A program made the translations under genes and the position numbers. Below are positions 31,567 through 44,541 of a stretch of 64,000 nucleotides of DNA, in pieces (the stretch's first letter is position 1; each line of letters opens with the position of its first letter). Source of the DNA: Hydractinia symbiolongicarpus (taxonomy: Eukaryota; Cnidaria; Hydrozoa; Anthoathecata; Hydractiniidae); contig NC_079883.1 of NCBI RefSeq assembly GCF_029227915.1, positions 27,466,001 through 27,530,000 on the forward strand, given 5' to 3'. The notes under the pieces were generated by a model. The model had not been told where the DNA came from. It saw nothing but the letters and a program-made list of their open reading frames with translations, and searched no databases.

Positions 31567-34500
31567 ATGAAGGAGATGGTGCAAGGTAACTTTTTTGACC
31601 ATTCTTGTCCCCGGATCTCTGTTTTATCATAAAGAGCTCTGAGGACGAAAATCTTTTTTAGACTCCAACGTGCTGTAAAATTAATTAACAGCAAAAAGAA
31701 AACGCCAACCTCGTCCCAAGGACTTTTTGACTCTTATCAGCGCTGCACTTTTGATAGGTCTGACCATGGTCTGACGATATGCAAAAAGAGTAATTTAGCG
31801 TGGCTTATGTCTCTAAAACATATTAAATCACTTGCACGAGATTTATGTGTTTTTACTGACTTAGTTTTACCAACATTGTCATTTCTTCGACTAACTGTTG
31901 TAAACAATAATAGCTTTTTCAAAGCAAGCACTACTTGAAATTAAAATGAAGAAGAAGAAGAAGAAGAAGAAGAAGAAGAAGAAGAAGAAGAAGAAGAAGA
32001 AGAAGAAGAAGAAGAAGAAGAAGAAGAAGAAGAAGAAGAAGAAGAAGAAGAAGAAGAAGAAGAAGAAGAAGAAGAAGAAGAAGAAGAAGAAGAAGAAGAA
32101 GAAGAAGAAGAAGAAGAAGAAGAAGAAGAAGAAGAAGAAGAAGAAGAAGAAGAAGAAGAAGAAGAAGAAGAAGAAGAAGAAGAAGAAGAAGAAGAAGAAG
32201 AAGAAGAAGAAGAAGAAGAAGAAGAAGAAGAAGAAGAAGAAGAAGAAGAAGAAGAAGAAGAAGAAGAAGAAGAAGAAGAAGAAGAAGAAGAAGAAATATT
32301 GAAAAATCTTAGTCAGCAAAAAATAAAGTCGGTAGAAATTGATTGGTGATCAATACAGAAAGATCAATAATTTTTTTTCTGGTTCAAAATTAACCCACTT
32401 TATTGATTTTTTGTTGACAGATAAGACGTTATCTCTCACCTTCTTGTTTAGGCTGTGTGAATTCTGGAGTAAAAAGTGACAAGGAAGAATATTGCAACAA
32501 TCCATTCACATTACCAGACTATGCGTAAGTAGTTTTCCAATTTTTTGTTACTATGATGGTAGAACCTTAGCTATAGACTATACCAAAACCTCGATCCCAG
32601 GGCCTTTTGTCTCTTTTTTATAACAGGACCTCGCCGTCCCGTTTAAAAAAGAGACAAAGAGCCCTAGGATCGAGGTTGGCCTATACCATTGATCCCCGAA
32701 GCAATGTTGCTTCTCATGGCCTGTTTACTCTTCGTCTTTTTTTCAGTTGTTTCTCTCTCCAAGATAAAGTGTAGTGCATAAGTAAAAGAAAATATTAGTA
32801 TAAGTGAATGTGGGTAATTTTTAGTGATACAATCAATTCACGCGTGTAAATTTTTAATTTGGTTCATTTACAGTTTGCAGTAAAGATTCTCAAGGTCACG
32901 GAAATAGTCGTTTGTTTTTAGATGTACCCTCACAATCAAAGCTTCGTTATTTATTAGGGTTTTATCAAAGAAACTTAAGGAATAAATCTAATTCACGCGC
33001 TTTATTGTGATAAGACATTTGTTAGCACAATACAAACTTTTATCTCTTATTAACTAGCTTAGAAAACCTCATGGGGCAAACAACTCTTCTTCCAGTTGTT
33101 TATGTTTCATAAACAACGTGTAACAAAACAAATAAATAAATAACAAAAAACTTTTTCCAGTTTCATTTTCGCTTATATTTAAGTACTAGGGACCTGCTTT
33201 CACTCTCATTTTCGTTATGCTGTTTTACATGAGTTAAACCTGGTCTTTGCCTTTCTTTTGGACACAGGACGCAAAAAAGAAACAGAGAAAGCCCTGATTG
33301 TGAGTATACGTGAAACGTAACTATCAGTGTTAAAGCTTACCTCGCGCGAAAAAACAAGATGATTCATATAAAAAAAACTTCAAAAGTTTTTTAGGGAATT
33401 TGTACATTCTATTAAAGAGAGTTCTTTAGGTTTTGGACTTCAAAGTTCCACTAATTATGCATGACATCACGAACTAGGTAAGGCATTTACAATCCTTCCA
33501 AAGGCATATAGGATTAAATTTCATTTAGATGTGTTATCATATTTTACATAAATTAACTGCAATTACCAACCTTGTCCCTAGGGTCTTGTGACCCCTGAAC
33601 CGTTGGTACGGAGTGGCCAACAAAACAGGTTTTAGAGCTGGTTATTGATGTCATAATTTCGTAAAAATAGCGAAACTGTTAAGACCTATATCTCAAGAAC
33701 CAATAAAGATTTTATAAAAAAATGAAAAGATTCCTAAATTTTCGCGGAAGGTGTAAATTTAATACCGAAAATTTGCAAGCCGAACATGAAGCATAAAATT
33801 AACAAAATGTGGCCCTTGCGTATTACTGGTCAAGTGATCAACCACGATGTAATATTTGAACACATTTTGACGTTAAATGGATGAGAACTATTAGACTTAT
33901 AAAAATACAATTTGTTATGATAATTATTTTAAAAAGGTTTCATTCAAAACTTTTTTGAATACACTGGAAAGCTTTCTTCTTCAATTATTGATGAATGAAA
34001 AGAAGCATAAATTTATTCTAGTGAGAAGTTAAAAGAGACACCTGTTCGTTTTCTTGAGGTACAACTGGGAAGGAAGAAAGAAAATACTAAACATAATTTT
34101 AAAACTTTGTCTAGCAAGGAGGGAAATGTTTCATTCTCAAAATCAGTTTCATTTTTTTTGAACCGACACAAAGCATATGCGATGAAAGACGATTCCAAAT
34201 GTTATCCTTCTTTGAATTTGAAAGTCAATAACAAAAAGTTAATATCCTCCAGAGATGATTCGATTAAGAAGAAAACATACGCGGAGAAATTGTGCGCGTT
34301 TTACGTGGAACGCCCAAAGTTAGCGTTTGGTAAGAACTATTTTTTTTTTTCATTGTTATATCATTGCGTTTCTGGTGAAAAACATCTTAATTTCCCGCCC
34401 TTCTCGAATATATACGCGCATATATAATATTTTTTTGTTCTATTTGTACAAGTTACGCTCGCAACAATGCTTTTTCCAAAAAAATTAATTACTAATAAAA

Positions 34501-37500
34501 ATGATGTGTGATTTGCTGGTTAGTTTTAAAGTGTCCATGTGTAGTTCATATTTCCACTTCACATTCCACTGATTTTTAAACTAATTTTCACACCAAGAAA
34601 CTTTTTTTAAATCATTAAATTAAAGGGCAAATTTTAAATCGATTTTTAGAAATACAGAAAAGAAATATTTAATTCATAATTCTATTTTTCTTTTCTTCTA
34701 GTTATTACATTGGGTATTCAAGTTAGCCTCATGCTTGCAACCGGTGTGCTGTATTTGATGAATTATGAGATCTTTCCCTATGACTTTACGCAAGTGCCAC
34801 TAAACCTTGAAAAAGATGCTACGAAGCTTCGTGCTGATGCTTTTAATTTTGTCACAGAAGATAGTAGAATAAACCTTCTACCAAGCACAGCTATTCCACA
34901 AGCAGAAAGAACGTTAAAATCTTCGCCGTTAGAATTAGTATACGAATTAAAATCCAGCGACGATAATGTAATAACTCGTGACAACTTACGAGCAGTTGCG
35001 CTACTTGAAGATGAATTGTATAAAAATCCTTCATATCAAAAAATTTGTCACCGAAACTCATATACTAATAATTGCTCGCAGCCTATGTCAGTGATACGTT
35101 TGTTCGATGGTACCTTTAAAACAATTCACTCGTCATTGTTTGATCCATTTTATCAGAATGTAACACATATTTTCAATCTAGCAAACAGTATCAGTCAGAC
35201 TAAATCCTTGATCTCGTTCAGTATGGACAAAAATGCCATTATTAAACCAGGTCATGTCAAATCGAAATATCTAAGATCGGTTTTGTTTAACGGTTTGCCA
35301 TTGATTGGTTACAAACACGCAGAAGATCGAAAAAAAGAACAACATGAGAAATTGAAGTTGAATATCGTTGAAGCTTTTAGTGGCCTGCTGGCGAAGAAGT
35401 ATGAGAGTGGTATTGGTAACATGCGAGTGTATTATATGAATTTGGATTTGTTTTTCAATGCGGTGGAGAAGCAGGTAGTGTGGGACTTGCTGCTTGCAGG
35501 AGGAAGCCTAATTTTTATTTTTTGTTTTATTTGGTTCCAAACTGGATCTTTATGGATAACATGGTGGGCTGTTTTTGGCATCATCACTAACTTTTTTGGC
35601 GCCAATTTGGTTTACCGAATTATTCTTGATTTCCGTTTTATCGGAATTTTCCATGTCTTATCCGTTTTCATGATTTTGGGAATCGGAGCAGATGACGTGT
35701 TTGTATTCTATAATACGTGGAAGTTAATGGAATCAAAACATTTAGATAATTTAACGCAACACTTAACCGAAACATTTCGTGTCGCAGCGGGAGCCATGTT
35801 CGTGACCTCACTAACAACCGCTGCAGCATTTTTAGCTAGTGCTGCCTCTCCCTTGCTGGGAGTATCATCTTTTGGCGTGTTTTCAGGTAAGTTAGACCAT
35901 TCATATTGTTGTCTATTATTATTCTGCGTCCGAAAAAAAGGCAAAATTTAAAAAATCATTAAACATACCATGAAATTAAAATTCTCGACGACTACAATTT
36001 TCATCTCCCTTAACGTAAGGGAGATGAAAATTAGCTTTGAAACGTTTAACATTTCAGCTCCGCTACCTTTGATCAAACCTAGTTACCATGACCCATTGAC
36101 TCTTTTTTATATTCGTAACACTAGTGAAGAGCTTTAGAACGAGGTTGTCTTTGATCGCACTTGTCATGTTCTCTATACAAAATAGCCGTAATTTGTATGT
36201 TTTTTCAAAATGGTTGCGCCGCAGCTTTCTTTTGGACATTCCGTATAGTAGTTTCTTTAATATTAAAATTTAATGTTAAGTATAAACAAAATATAAACTA
36301 ATTTATCTCTTGGATTTTTTGAACATGATTATTGATATTAACTTTTACAAAACGACACTTTTTAGTTAGCACATGCGCAATTGTACAAAACCTCTAATTT
36401 TGTCTGACTGCGCACGCGCTTTCTAATAAACTGGTGATAACTAAGCTTTAGCAAAAAAAGTAGTCAAATGTCATTACACGTTTTTTTCCTTACGAAACCA
36501 CTTTATAGGAAACCGACTAGTCGCCTTCTAAAAATTAAGAAACTTTACTAGTTAGAAATCTTTTACACATTGCCCAAACAATCAACGGCATTCAAATGGC
36601 ATTCAGGTTTCATTACCTGGCATAACAGGAAATCGGACGAATATCATTTAGGTTATTCCTAGGTTATGCTGACAAATCAGGCTAATTAAAACTTCACGAA
36701 AGGCGGAAAAGACATTATTTCATATATACTGATGAAATTCTCTTGTTGTATCAAAACCACACTTTTTATTTAACATCCCTCTTATAAACCCCGTCAAAAC
36801 TAAGAAATCTGTTAAGAAACTTCTTCTAGTAAAATGATTTCAGAATTTAACTAGTTTGCTTATAAAAAAAAAAACGTGCGGTGTAATTTACCGAACCAAG
36901 TGTGGCTTGCAAAATGAAAGAGCTTTATGGTGTGTGTTAGAAACCTTTTTATTTATGTGTGGATATATACAAGAAAAATAAAAAATTCAACTTTAATATA
37001 CACATAACAATAAATAATAAATAAACTGACAGCAGACAGCCATACGGAAAGCATGACATAAATAGGCTCACAAATTTTCACCTGCTAACTTTTGATCACA
37101 TGCCGCTAGTTGAATAAAGTGTTTAATTATTAAGGATGTAAATGGGATTGGTTGTTAGACAACGAAAACTAATTATCAGCCGTGCAGCAGAATACGTCAC
37201 TTACTATCGTCACTTTCCAGTTTTTGAGTCATTTTTTTTTCATTAATTTAGAAAAGTTCAAAAAAGCTTAATGTAGCTAACGAAAGAGAAATTTTCTGCA
37301 CCATCTTAATCATCTTTTTACCGGCTTTAATTTTTGCCGACACCAATCGCCGTCGCCTCAAAATGTCTTTAAAGCAATCCATAGTTAAAAACCCGACGTT
37401 GTCGGTTTTTTGTTTAGGTATTCTTGTTATTGTGAATTACCTATCAGTGTGCATGTATTTCCCGAGTGTCGTCGTCACATATCACTACTACTGGAAAGAT

Positions 37501-40500
37501 AAACAACTACCCTGCATATTTAAAAGAAATCAAAACACCGCGTCGGAAGCAACACGCTCGTCGGACGCTCCACAAGACGACATGACGAAACTTTTTAAAG
37601 CCGTCGTTAATTGGTTCCAAACAACTTACGCAAATCGTATTGTTTTACATCATAAAATGAAATGGATATTATTGACATTATTTATGGGCTTGTCAATCAT
37701 GTTTTTGGTATTTGCGGTGCAGCTGGGACCGGATGAAGAACAAGTAAGTAATTCAAGGACCACGTTTCTTAATTTTTTCGCCCTTGCCAATGACCCTCCT
37801 GTTTTTCTTCAGTCATGTTTCTTTACAGTCAAACCTGCCAAAATACATAGGCGTCTATGTCTTTTTGCTGATTTGCTACTCTATTAGACGATCACATATT
37901 TACTGCTTCAAGTTTTAACAAGCTGAGTAGCTACTTGTTGATGAAAAAAAAGGTCCTTTCAAGAATGGGCCGTCTTCTAAGGGTTAAAAATTTATCAATT
38001 CGAAATAACACAACCATTAAATTACTAGGTTCAAGTATGGCCAAAAGGAACCAATTGGTACGACATGCGACAAATCAAATTAAAGGCATTTGAAGAAACT
38101 GGAGAGGGTTCAAATGTTATCCGAATATACACTGTGTTTGGATTAAAACTACAAGATCGAACAAGCTGCCATTTTACCGATTACAAATGTAAAGGAAAGA
38201 CTGTGTTTGATGAAGACTTTGATATGAACGCTCCTGGTTGTCAGAAAGCTGTACTGGTAAGAGTGTGTAATCAAGAAATTATCGAATTAATACTTTAAAG
38301 GGCTACGAACCGGTTAAAATGCTCACATTCCGTATATCCCGCGCACATATTAAAAATCCAGCAAACGCGTTTTGCGCAATGAACAGACCAGCGCACTTTG
38401 CTCGCTGGTTAAATATTTTTTTTGAAAAGTATATTACAAAGAAATATTTCAGCGTGACTCATTCTGGATGAAAACATGACCAAGGATGGAGAAGATAAAA
38501 GTTCTGGATATATTTATATGTTCAAGTCTGTAAATTATATACATGCCGGAAAAATAGGCAGTTTGTTTTTCACCGCCATCAGCTCGATTTTCGTATAAGT
38601 CACTAAAGTCGAAAACCAACAGCCGTTCTGTAGCCCCTTTAAACATTATCACTTGTCAATTTTTTGGAAAATGTGATTTTCGCGGGTTTTTATCTAGAGA
38701 GAAGGTTTTGAATTTCAAACAATTTAAACAAGCTAATATCTTCTTGTATTATTTCTAACTATCTGTTTAATACCACCCACGAATTGTACTTTATGTGCAC
38801 TGCCACATGTATTAAAGTTATAAATCTTCACTGGACTTTCCTGCTTTGCTTTCAGAAATTTTGTCGGCGTTTAAAACAACTGGGTAAAAAAGAGGCAGAA
38901 AGTCTTGGTATTAGAAGAAGTGTAGCTACAGGAGAATTGGAAGTATCATGTTTCATTGACGAGATGGATCGCTACCTAAGGGTATGATCATATTTTGAAA
39001 AAAAAAATGTTTCTGATTTTGCCTTATCCTTGTCCTTCTGGTTTGTTACCTAGTGTCAGAGCCCCCAATTTACGTAGCCGTCAGTTCGAAAAATAAGCTA
39101 AAATTAAAGAGATTTTAAGAATCCTGCTGAACAAATAAATTTTACTGTGTGATGATAATTAGCGAGTTCAAGAAATTTTGTGTTAGTTAGACTCAAATAT
39201 CCTAATTTTCCCTGCTTTTCGTGATTATTATAATAATAATAATTAATTATTATTATAAATAATTATTATAATAGTAATTAATTAATTAATAATTTTAAAT
39301 TATTTTTCGAAATATAATGATCATTTCAAAACCAATCCAGGGTCCAACCAAACCTTAACCAATGACGGTGTATAGTTAAATCTTAAAATTCAGGCCAAAG
39401 AACCTAAGTTAGGAATATTTAGACTATGCTAAAATACGCTTATGAAAACATCTAGGGGGTAATAAAAATATGTGCACTTAAGTTCAGTTTTTTTTACTTT
39501 TTAGCATGAAGTGACGTACAACTATCACAAGTACAGTAAGAATCCAGTGAACTACAACTTTAGTATCCCATTAAATGGAGAAAAAGTAAAGCAACTTATG
39601 TCCACCTTGCCAATAATATATAACGCTTCAGCAATCGGAAGTGAGTATTATCACTATTTTGAAACAGCTCTGGGTTACTGGTTATCGGCCGGCGGCAATC
39701 CTGACAAAAGATTTGATTATCACAAATATGCTTTGTATATGGGAGGAAGTTTAGATAAAACTTCTCCTGAACCTCCAACTGTTTTATCACAGGCGCAAGG
39801 TAATAATTTTGTTCCATGAAAAAAAGCATTTATTCCAACCTCCTCTCCAAGGCTCTTCTTCTCTTTCTAAAAATCACGGACGGCGAGAAGAAAGACAAAA
39901 AAAGCCGTGAGGACAAGGTTGGCTTTCTTTTCGCAAATAGTTGTCGTAGAAACAAGAAATTTATTCTCGAAGTTGTATTTTTTGCACTTCGGTTACTTCT
40001 TCTCTTGTTGGTTTAAATTCATCACGGTTTTCAGTTTCTGTTCTGCAAAAAAAGTTGATTTGAAAGGTATGAATATTTAAATTGTATAATTTGATTGCCA
40101 TTTTCTCGCACAGATCTTACGGCTGAGTTAAATATACTATCCCTAGTTTACTATATTTTTTTAAAGGTGGTCGCTATGGCAATAGACTTCGTTATGTGGC
40201 TATAGTTGTAAATACCTCGTTAACTGGAGCAACGTTAAAGTATAATCTGGGAAAACAAGTTTATAATAATTGGGAGAAGTTCATTAAAGAACAGGTGGGG
40301 CTTTCATAGTGACGGCAAGTTAAAGTTTTTAAATTTTATCGTCATGACTAGCTAGATCAACTCTTTTCCAAGCAACTATATTCTTGCTTAATTGCTACAA
40401 TATCAATGTATAACTATTGTTCTAACTTTGAAGCACGAGGACATTCGGTTTCAATTAATTTTCACTTGCAGTGTCACGGAGTAGGTGTGAAGTTTGTTGA

Positions 40501-41589
40501 CCGCTTTTAAGTTGAATTGTGTTGCCATTGTAGTGGAGGAACTAATAAACAACTCGTTTGTGTATCATACAATAATTAACTCTCTTCAACTCATGACCAT
40601 TCAATATATAAAACTCTCTATCATAGATTTTTCTCTCCATCTTGTTGTCGCGTTACAACAGCCGTGAGGCACATTGAATCAACTCCTAAGAATTAATTTT
40701 TTTGCTCGTTTCACTCTAGACAAAAGATATGCCGCCATCTTGTAAACACGCGTTTCAATGTACGCCGGAATGGAATAATTGGCACTGGTTAAAAGTTCAA
40801 GGGGTAAGATAATCGTCACGTTTAGATACCGGTATCTGTAACCATGATAAAGAGATACCAAAAACCGACGACATAAAAACTAAGACAAGGGTATGAGGTT
40901 GATCTGTACGGTACAGTTATTTGATTGTTCGTAATTTATATATTTATCTTTTGTTTCAGGAATTACTAAAGGGTGCAAGGACGGGTATAATGATTGGCTT
41001 GTGCCTTGCTTTCCCAGTTTTAGTATTTACTACTTGCAATTGGATAATTGGGATCCTAGCAACAGTAACTATAGGGTTGATAACATTAGCGGTTGTCGGG
41101 CTAATACCGTTGGTCGGGTGGGATCTTGGTGTAATGGAGTCGATAAATCTGACGCTGGTTGTCGGACTTGCCGTTGACTACGCCGTACATCTTGCTGACG
41201 GTTACGTTCGTTGTTTGCATTTTAAACGAGAAGATCGCGTACGGTATATGCTTGGAAATGTCGGAGTGTCGGTACTCGCTGGTGCTGCTACGACCCTGGG
41301 TGCATCAGCATTTATGCTGGGTTCGAAGATTTTGTTTTTCTTCCAGTTTGGTGTATTCATGTTCTGCACGATTGGATTTTCTATTGTGTACGCATTGGTT
41401 GTGTTTGCAGTGATCGTGGCTATTCTTGGACCTGAAGGTGATAGAGGGAGTCTGCGTTCCCTTTATGACTGTATACGCAGGCTGACTTCGTCCAGAGAAA
41501 ACCACGATGCTTTATTAGCACAAACTTCTAATTCCATGGAAAAACAACCGGAACCGAATATAGAATTGCACAATATCAATACAGCTTAG
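31567..41589 (+). CDS. Dispatched-like sterol-sensing-domain RND transporter
   Basis: Exons: 31567-31585 (start exon, weak), 32452-32524 (moderate), 34115-34329, 34702-35886, 37418-37743, 38029-38256, 38856-38981, 39505-39799, 40167-40294, 40960-41589. All junctions agree in phase and total about 1,074 aa. Two six-helix halves are visible. The first helix (VITLGIQVSLMLATGVLYL) is followed by a large extracellular loop; then comes the sterol-sensing block with FHVLSVFMILGIGADDVFVF, carrying the paired aspartates of RND proton relays. The second half contains VVGLAVDYAVHLADGY and ends GAATTLGASAFMLG...LGPEGDRG, a pattern I associate with Dispatched rather than Patched. Dispatched releases lipid-modified Hedgehog ligand from cells. 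If the weak 5' exons are wrong, translation could begin at ATG 34182 (MKDDSK), giving 1,021 aa. Cargo is not deducible. Confidence 0.88.
31948..32296. repeat. (GAA)n/(TTC)n microsatellite, about 116 uninterrupted units
   Basis: An unbroken GAA tract of about 349 bp. It creates meaningless poly-Lys and poly-Phe reading frames. It lies upstream of the Dispatched-like coding exons, in the proposed first intron, and 2.3 kb upstream of the KPTN start codon. Long GAA tracts can form triplexes, as in the human FXN intron. Assembly may not represent its true length. Confidence 0.97.
32586..32680. mobile_element. AACCTCG-family fold-back MITE with 8 bp target duplication
   Basis: This 95 bp element runs from AACCTCGATCCCAGGGCCTT to its inverse GCCCTAGGATCGAGGTT, with inner arms GTCTCTTTTTT and AAAAAAGAGAC. 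CTATACCA is directly repeated on both sides (32578-32585 and 32681-32688). An 8 bp duplication is usual for hAT and P-type transposons. This is the best preserved copy in the window. Confidence 0.7.
36490..36830. repeat. Dispersed repeat, copy 2 of 2
   Basis: It matches 20215-20620 in segment order (GAAACCACTTTA, TTAAGAAACTTTAC, GGCATTC, CATCCCTCTTATAAACCCCG). It lacks the fold-back insertion. It lies in the 1.5 kb intron of the Dispatched-like gene (35887-37417), where I see no missed exon. Confidence 0.45.
39225..39300. repeat. AT-only palindromic tract
   Basis: TTATTATAATAATAATAATT and its inverse, repeated, in an intron of the Dispatched-like gene. A simple AT-rich hairpin. Confidence 0.5.
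39835..39922. mobile_element. AACCTCG-family fold-back MITE-like element
   Basis: The ends are CCAACCTCCTCTCCAAGGCT and AGCCGTGAGGACAAGGTTGG, with inner arms CTTCTTCTC and GAGAAGAAAG. About 88 bp, sitting just 35 bp after the exon ending at 39799. Confidence 0.6.
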
Positions 41590-44541
41590 CTTTCGATTTT
41601 TTCTATTGAATTTTCATTGTTAAAAAATTTCTAATCGAACCACAACTCATAGTGGTATTCATTTTAAATAAAAAGCACTTTTAGACATTTTTTTATAAAA
41701 AAACTCAAGTAGTCTCAATTATTAAAGGCAAAACTTGATTTCAGACTTGAAGTTGTAAGAAATAAGTAAGCAAAATATTGAAATTTTACAAGATCTCGTC
41801 TTGCTTAACGTTCTTCGGTTAACTTTATATTCTAGCAACAATTGTAGGCTCGATCAATCATAGTCAATTTACGACTGATCGAATCTGTTGTTGTATGATG
41901 TTTTTGAGTTAGTCTATTTGTAAATAAAAGGAAATTTCATTTTTACAAATTATTTCTTTTTTAAACTATTGTACAGCCAAATTCTTTTCATCTTGTCTTC
42001 CGAATGTAACATTTGTATGCATTTTGACTGCAATTCTAAAAAAATATCTTGTCCCGAACATCACAATTTCAGTTGCTTTCAGAATTTTTATTTAACACAT
42101 TTCACATACCAGCAACGAAAACACGACTCTGTAAAATACACACAAATGATGCGACATACCTACATAATGCCTTATAGCGCATTCTAGATTTTACGTAATC
42201 ATAATCTGGTCTGTAAAATATGCGTCGGCCGAAAAAATGACGAAATGGGTGACCCAGTCACAAAAAATTGTTTTTTTCTTAATAGAGCTTCCTTCCTTGC
42301 TAAAATTTCTCTTGCTGTTTTTAAGTTGAAATAAATTGTTTGTCTCCCACCTGCTTTTTATGTAGATTTTAATAACAAGGAGAAAAGCTAACAGTTGTTC
42401 AGCTTAGGTAAACACAATAAAAAAAAGTATGCGAACCTATATAAGGTATTTTACTACAAAATATTATTGCATCTTTATTAAACAACAGAAATTTATAACG
42501 GATATATAATAGCAAAACATTCCAATTACAGATTTTGATAGAAAATAATAAATCTATTTAAATAAATCTTCACTATCAGGCATGATAACGAAAGAAAGCA
42601 TTTGACCTTAAAGGAAGGAGTATCGTATATTGGAAATTATTATAAAGCGACAAAAAAACCCCTCAAAATCTCACCATTATAGCTATTGTGAAATAAAACT
42701 GATCATTCAGCGCCATTATGATAAAAAGGACGGAAATCTTTAGGAAGAGCAAATGTAAAGAAGCACGAAATACGTCACCACAAGACCCATTGTGAAAAAA
42801 CAAAAGAAAACTCAGCATAGAGCGCGATTGTAAAAAAAACTCAGCATGAAGCGCCATTGTGAAAAAAGATATTGATCCAGAATATTTCGTCCGCGTGGTT
42901 TAAAAATGACGTGAAAAACATTTATCTCACTATTTCTTTAAAGAAACATATTCATCCTGATAAATAACAAAAGTTTATTTTCTGTTGTTCATAAAAACGT
43001 GCCTACTTTTAAAAATATAATATTAAATAAGTCTTCTTTGAAAACCAAAAAAATGAGAACAGAGGACTCGCTGTTCCAATTATGAAAATATCAATGCTAG
43101 TCGATATAGTAAACCGCACAAACTTACAGTGGCAGATGTTTGCGCAACAATTCCAATTTTGAGAAACTCCGAGAACTGGACAGAGCAACTGACTTAAAGA
43201 TGTTATAATCGGGATTAGACAAAAATTCGCAACGGGGCGTAGAAATTTATGAAATATGCAGATTAACAAACTAAAAAACTTTTGAAATGGTTTATTGATT
43301 AAAGATGCTCAAGGGAATAGGGGGTGGGGAGATTGGCTTATTTTTCAAGTCCTTATACTACCTATTTTTTTGCAGCGGATCTATGAAAAATAGTTAATCT
43401 AAAGATTCTAAAAAACAATGCCACGTCAGCAATTCTATTGTTGAAAAAAACTTATATTGATTGATTTTCGATTAATTTCCAATTAATTTATAGTAGGTTT
43501 TTCTGTCTCCAACTCATTATGTAAGTACTTAGAGCGACTTAAATAAACAATTTCTAGAGAAATAGAAATAGATTCGTGATAATTTACCGAAGAAACTACC
43601 AAAACCAGAGATTCGGGTAAATTATCGAACAAATATCTAGACCACATGACGTCATTGGATTAGTTTGCTACCATCTTTTCCAGTCTATAATAGCATGAAA
43701 TAAAAAACATACAAAATAAACAATAAGATTTATGCTAAGTAAGCATTTATTATGCTGAGTAAGCATTTATTACGAAATAAGAAATTGAGAGTACGATTTT
43801 TCATTGGAACCAATCGTTATCTTCGTCAAAAGATTTCGCAGCTCAAAAAAAAAACACCGCGATATGTTTGCATTTTCGCGGGTAATGGAAAAGTAGTAAA
43901 TTTGGCGGGAATTCATTTTTAAGAAAGATCAAAAAATTTACTCGCATTTTATTATAACACAGGGATTTGAAAACATAGATTTATTTCATGATATCATATT
44001 TCAATAAATTTCGCGGTTCACAAAAACCCGATATTACGCGGATCTATCCTTTCACGCCTATTTGTTCGCTTTTGTCTATTCGTATGTATTTGGGAAATTT
44101 ATCGAATACATCTTCTTATGGAATTCTTACAGAAGAATAAACAGTCACGTGTGCTTCAATTTGACGGTTTGACGGAAAATAATAAAACGTATCATACTTT
44201 GCATGATACGCTTTATAATTTTTAAAAGGAATTTAATATTTCTAACCCAACAATGTATTCATTTGCTCCTTTAAGTTCTTGAAATATCTTCAGTGTCGTT
44301 AGAGCTCTTTCTGCTTGATTTATATTTCAAAAATTTACCAGAAATGAATTACACGGGACAAAAATTTATTTTCTTTGGTTCTTTTCTTTTAGGTAGTCAA
44401 TTTTTTTGAGACAGTTCACCCACAAAATTGGAGAAAATTAAAGCTAACCTATCCGCTGAATTAAATGAAAAATATCTAAATTTCGCGGATAATTCGCAAA
44501 ATTTAATCGTCGTGAAATAAAATCCTCTTTAAAGACAGAAG
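41590..44541. other. Convergent intergenic region, no gene seen
   Basis: It lies between the 3' ends of the Dispatched-like gene and WDR20. An AATAAA at 41667-41672, 78 bp after the stop, probably ends the first transcript. The rest has small tandem pairs (42809-42868, 30 bp units with CTCAGCAT...GCGCCATTGTG; 43732-43771, 20 bp units) and CGCGAAA-type motifs at 43855-44045. No convincing ORF. Confidence 0.5.
41667..41672 (+). promoter_or_regulatory. Polyadenylation signal AATAAA, Dispatched-like gene
   Basis: Canonical hexamer 78 bp downstream of the stop codon, on the coding strand. Confidence 0.5.

Noticed and set aside
31891-32319. Open frames of poly-Lys and poly-Phe over 100 residues
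   Set aside because: They are the translation of the GAA microsatellite on each strand.
44230-44290. Possible extra terminal WDR20 exon (EQMNTLLG)
   Set aside because: Weak acceptor; the unspliced end RPDDRVSF already resembles the family C-terminus.
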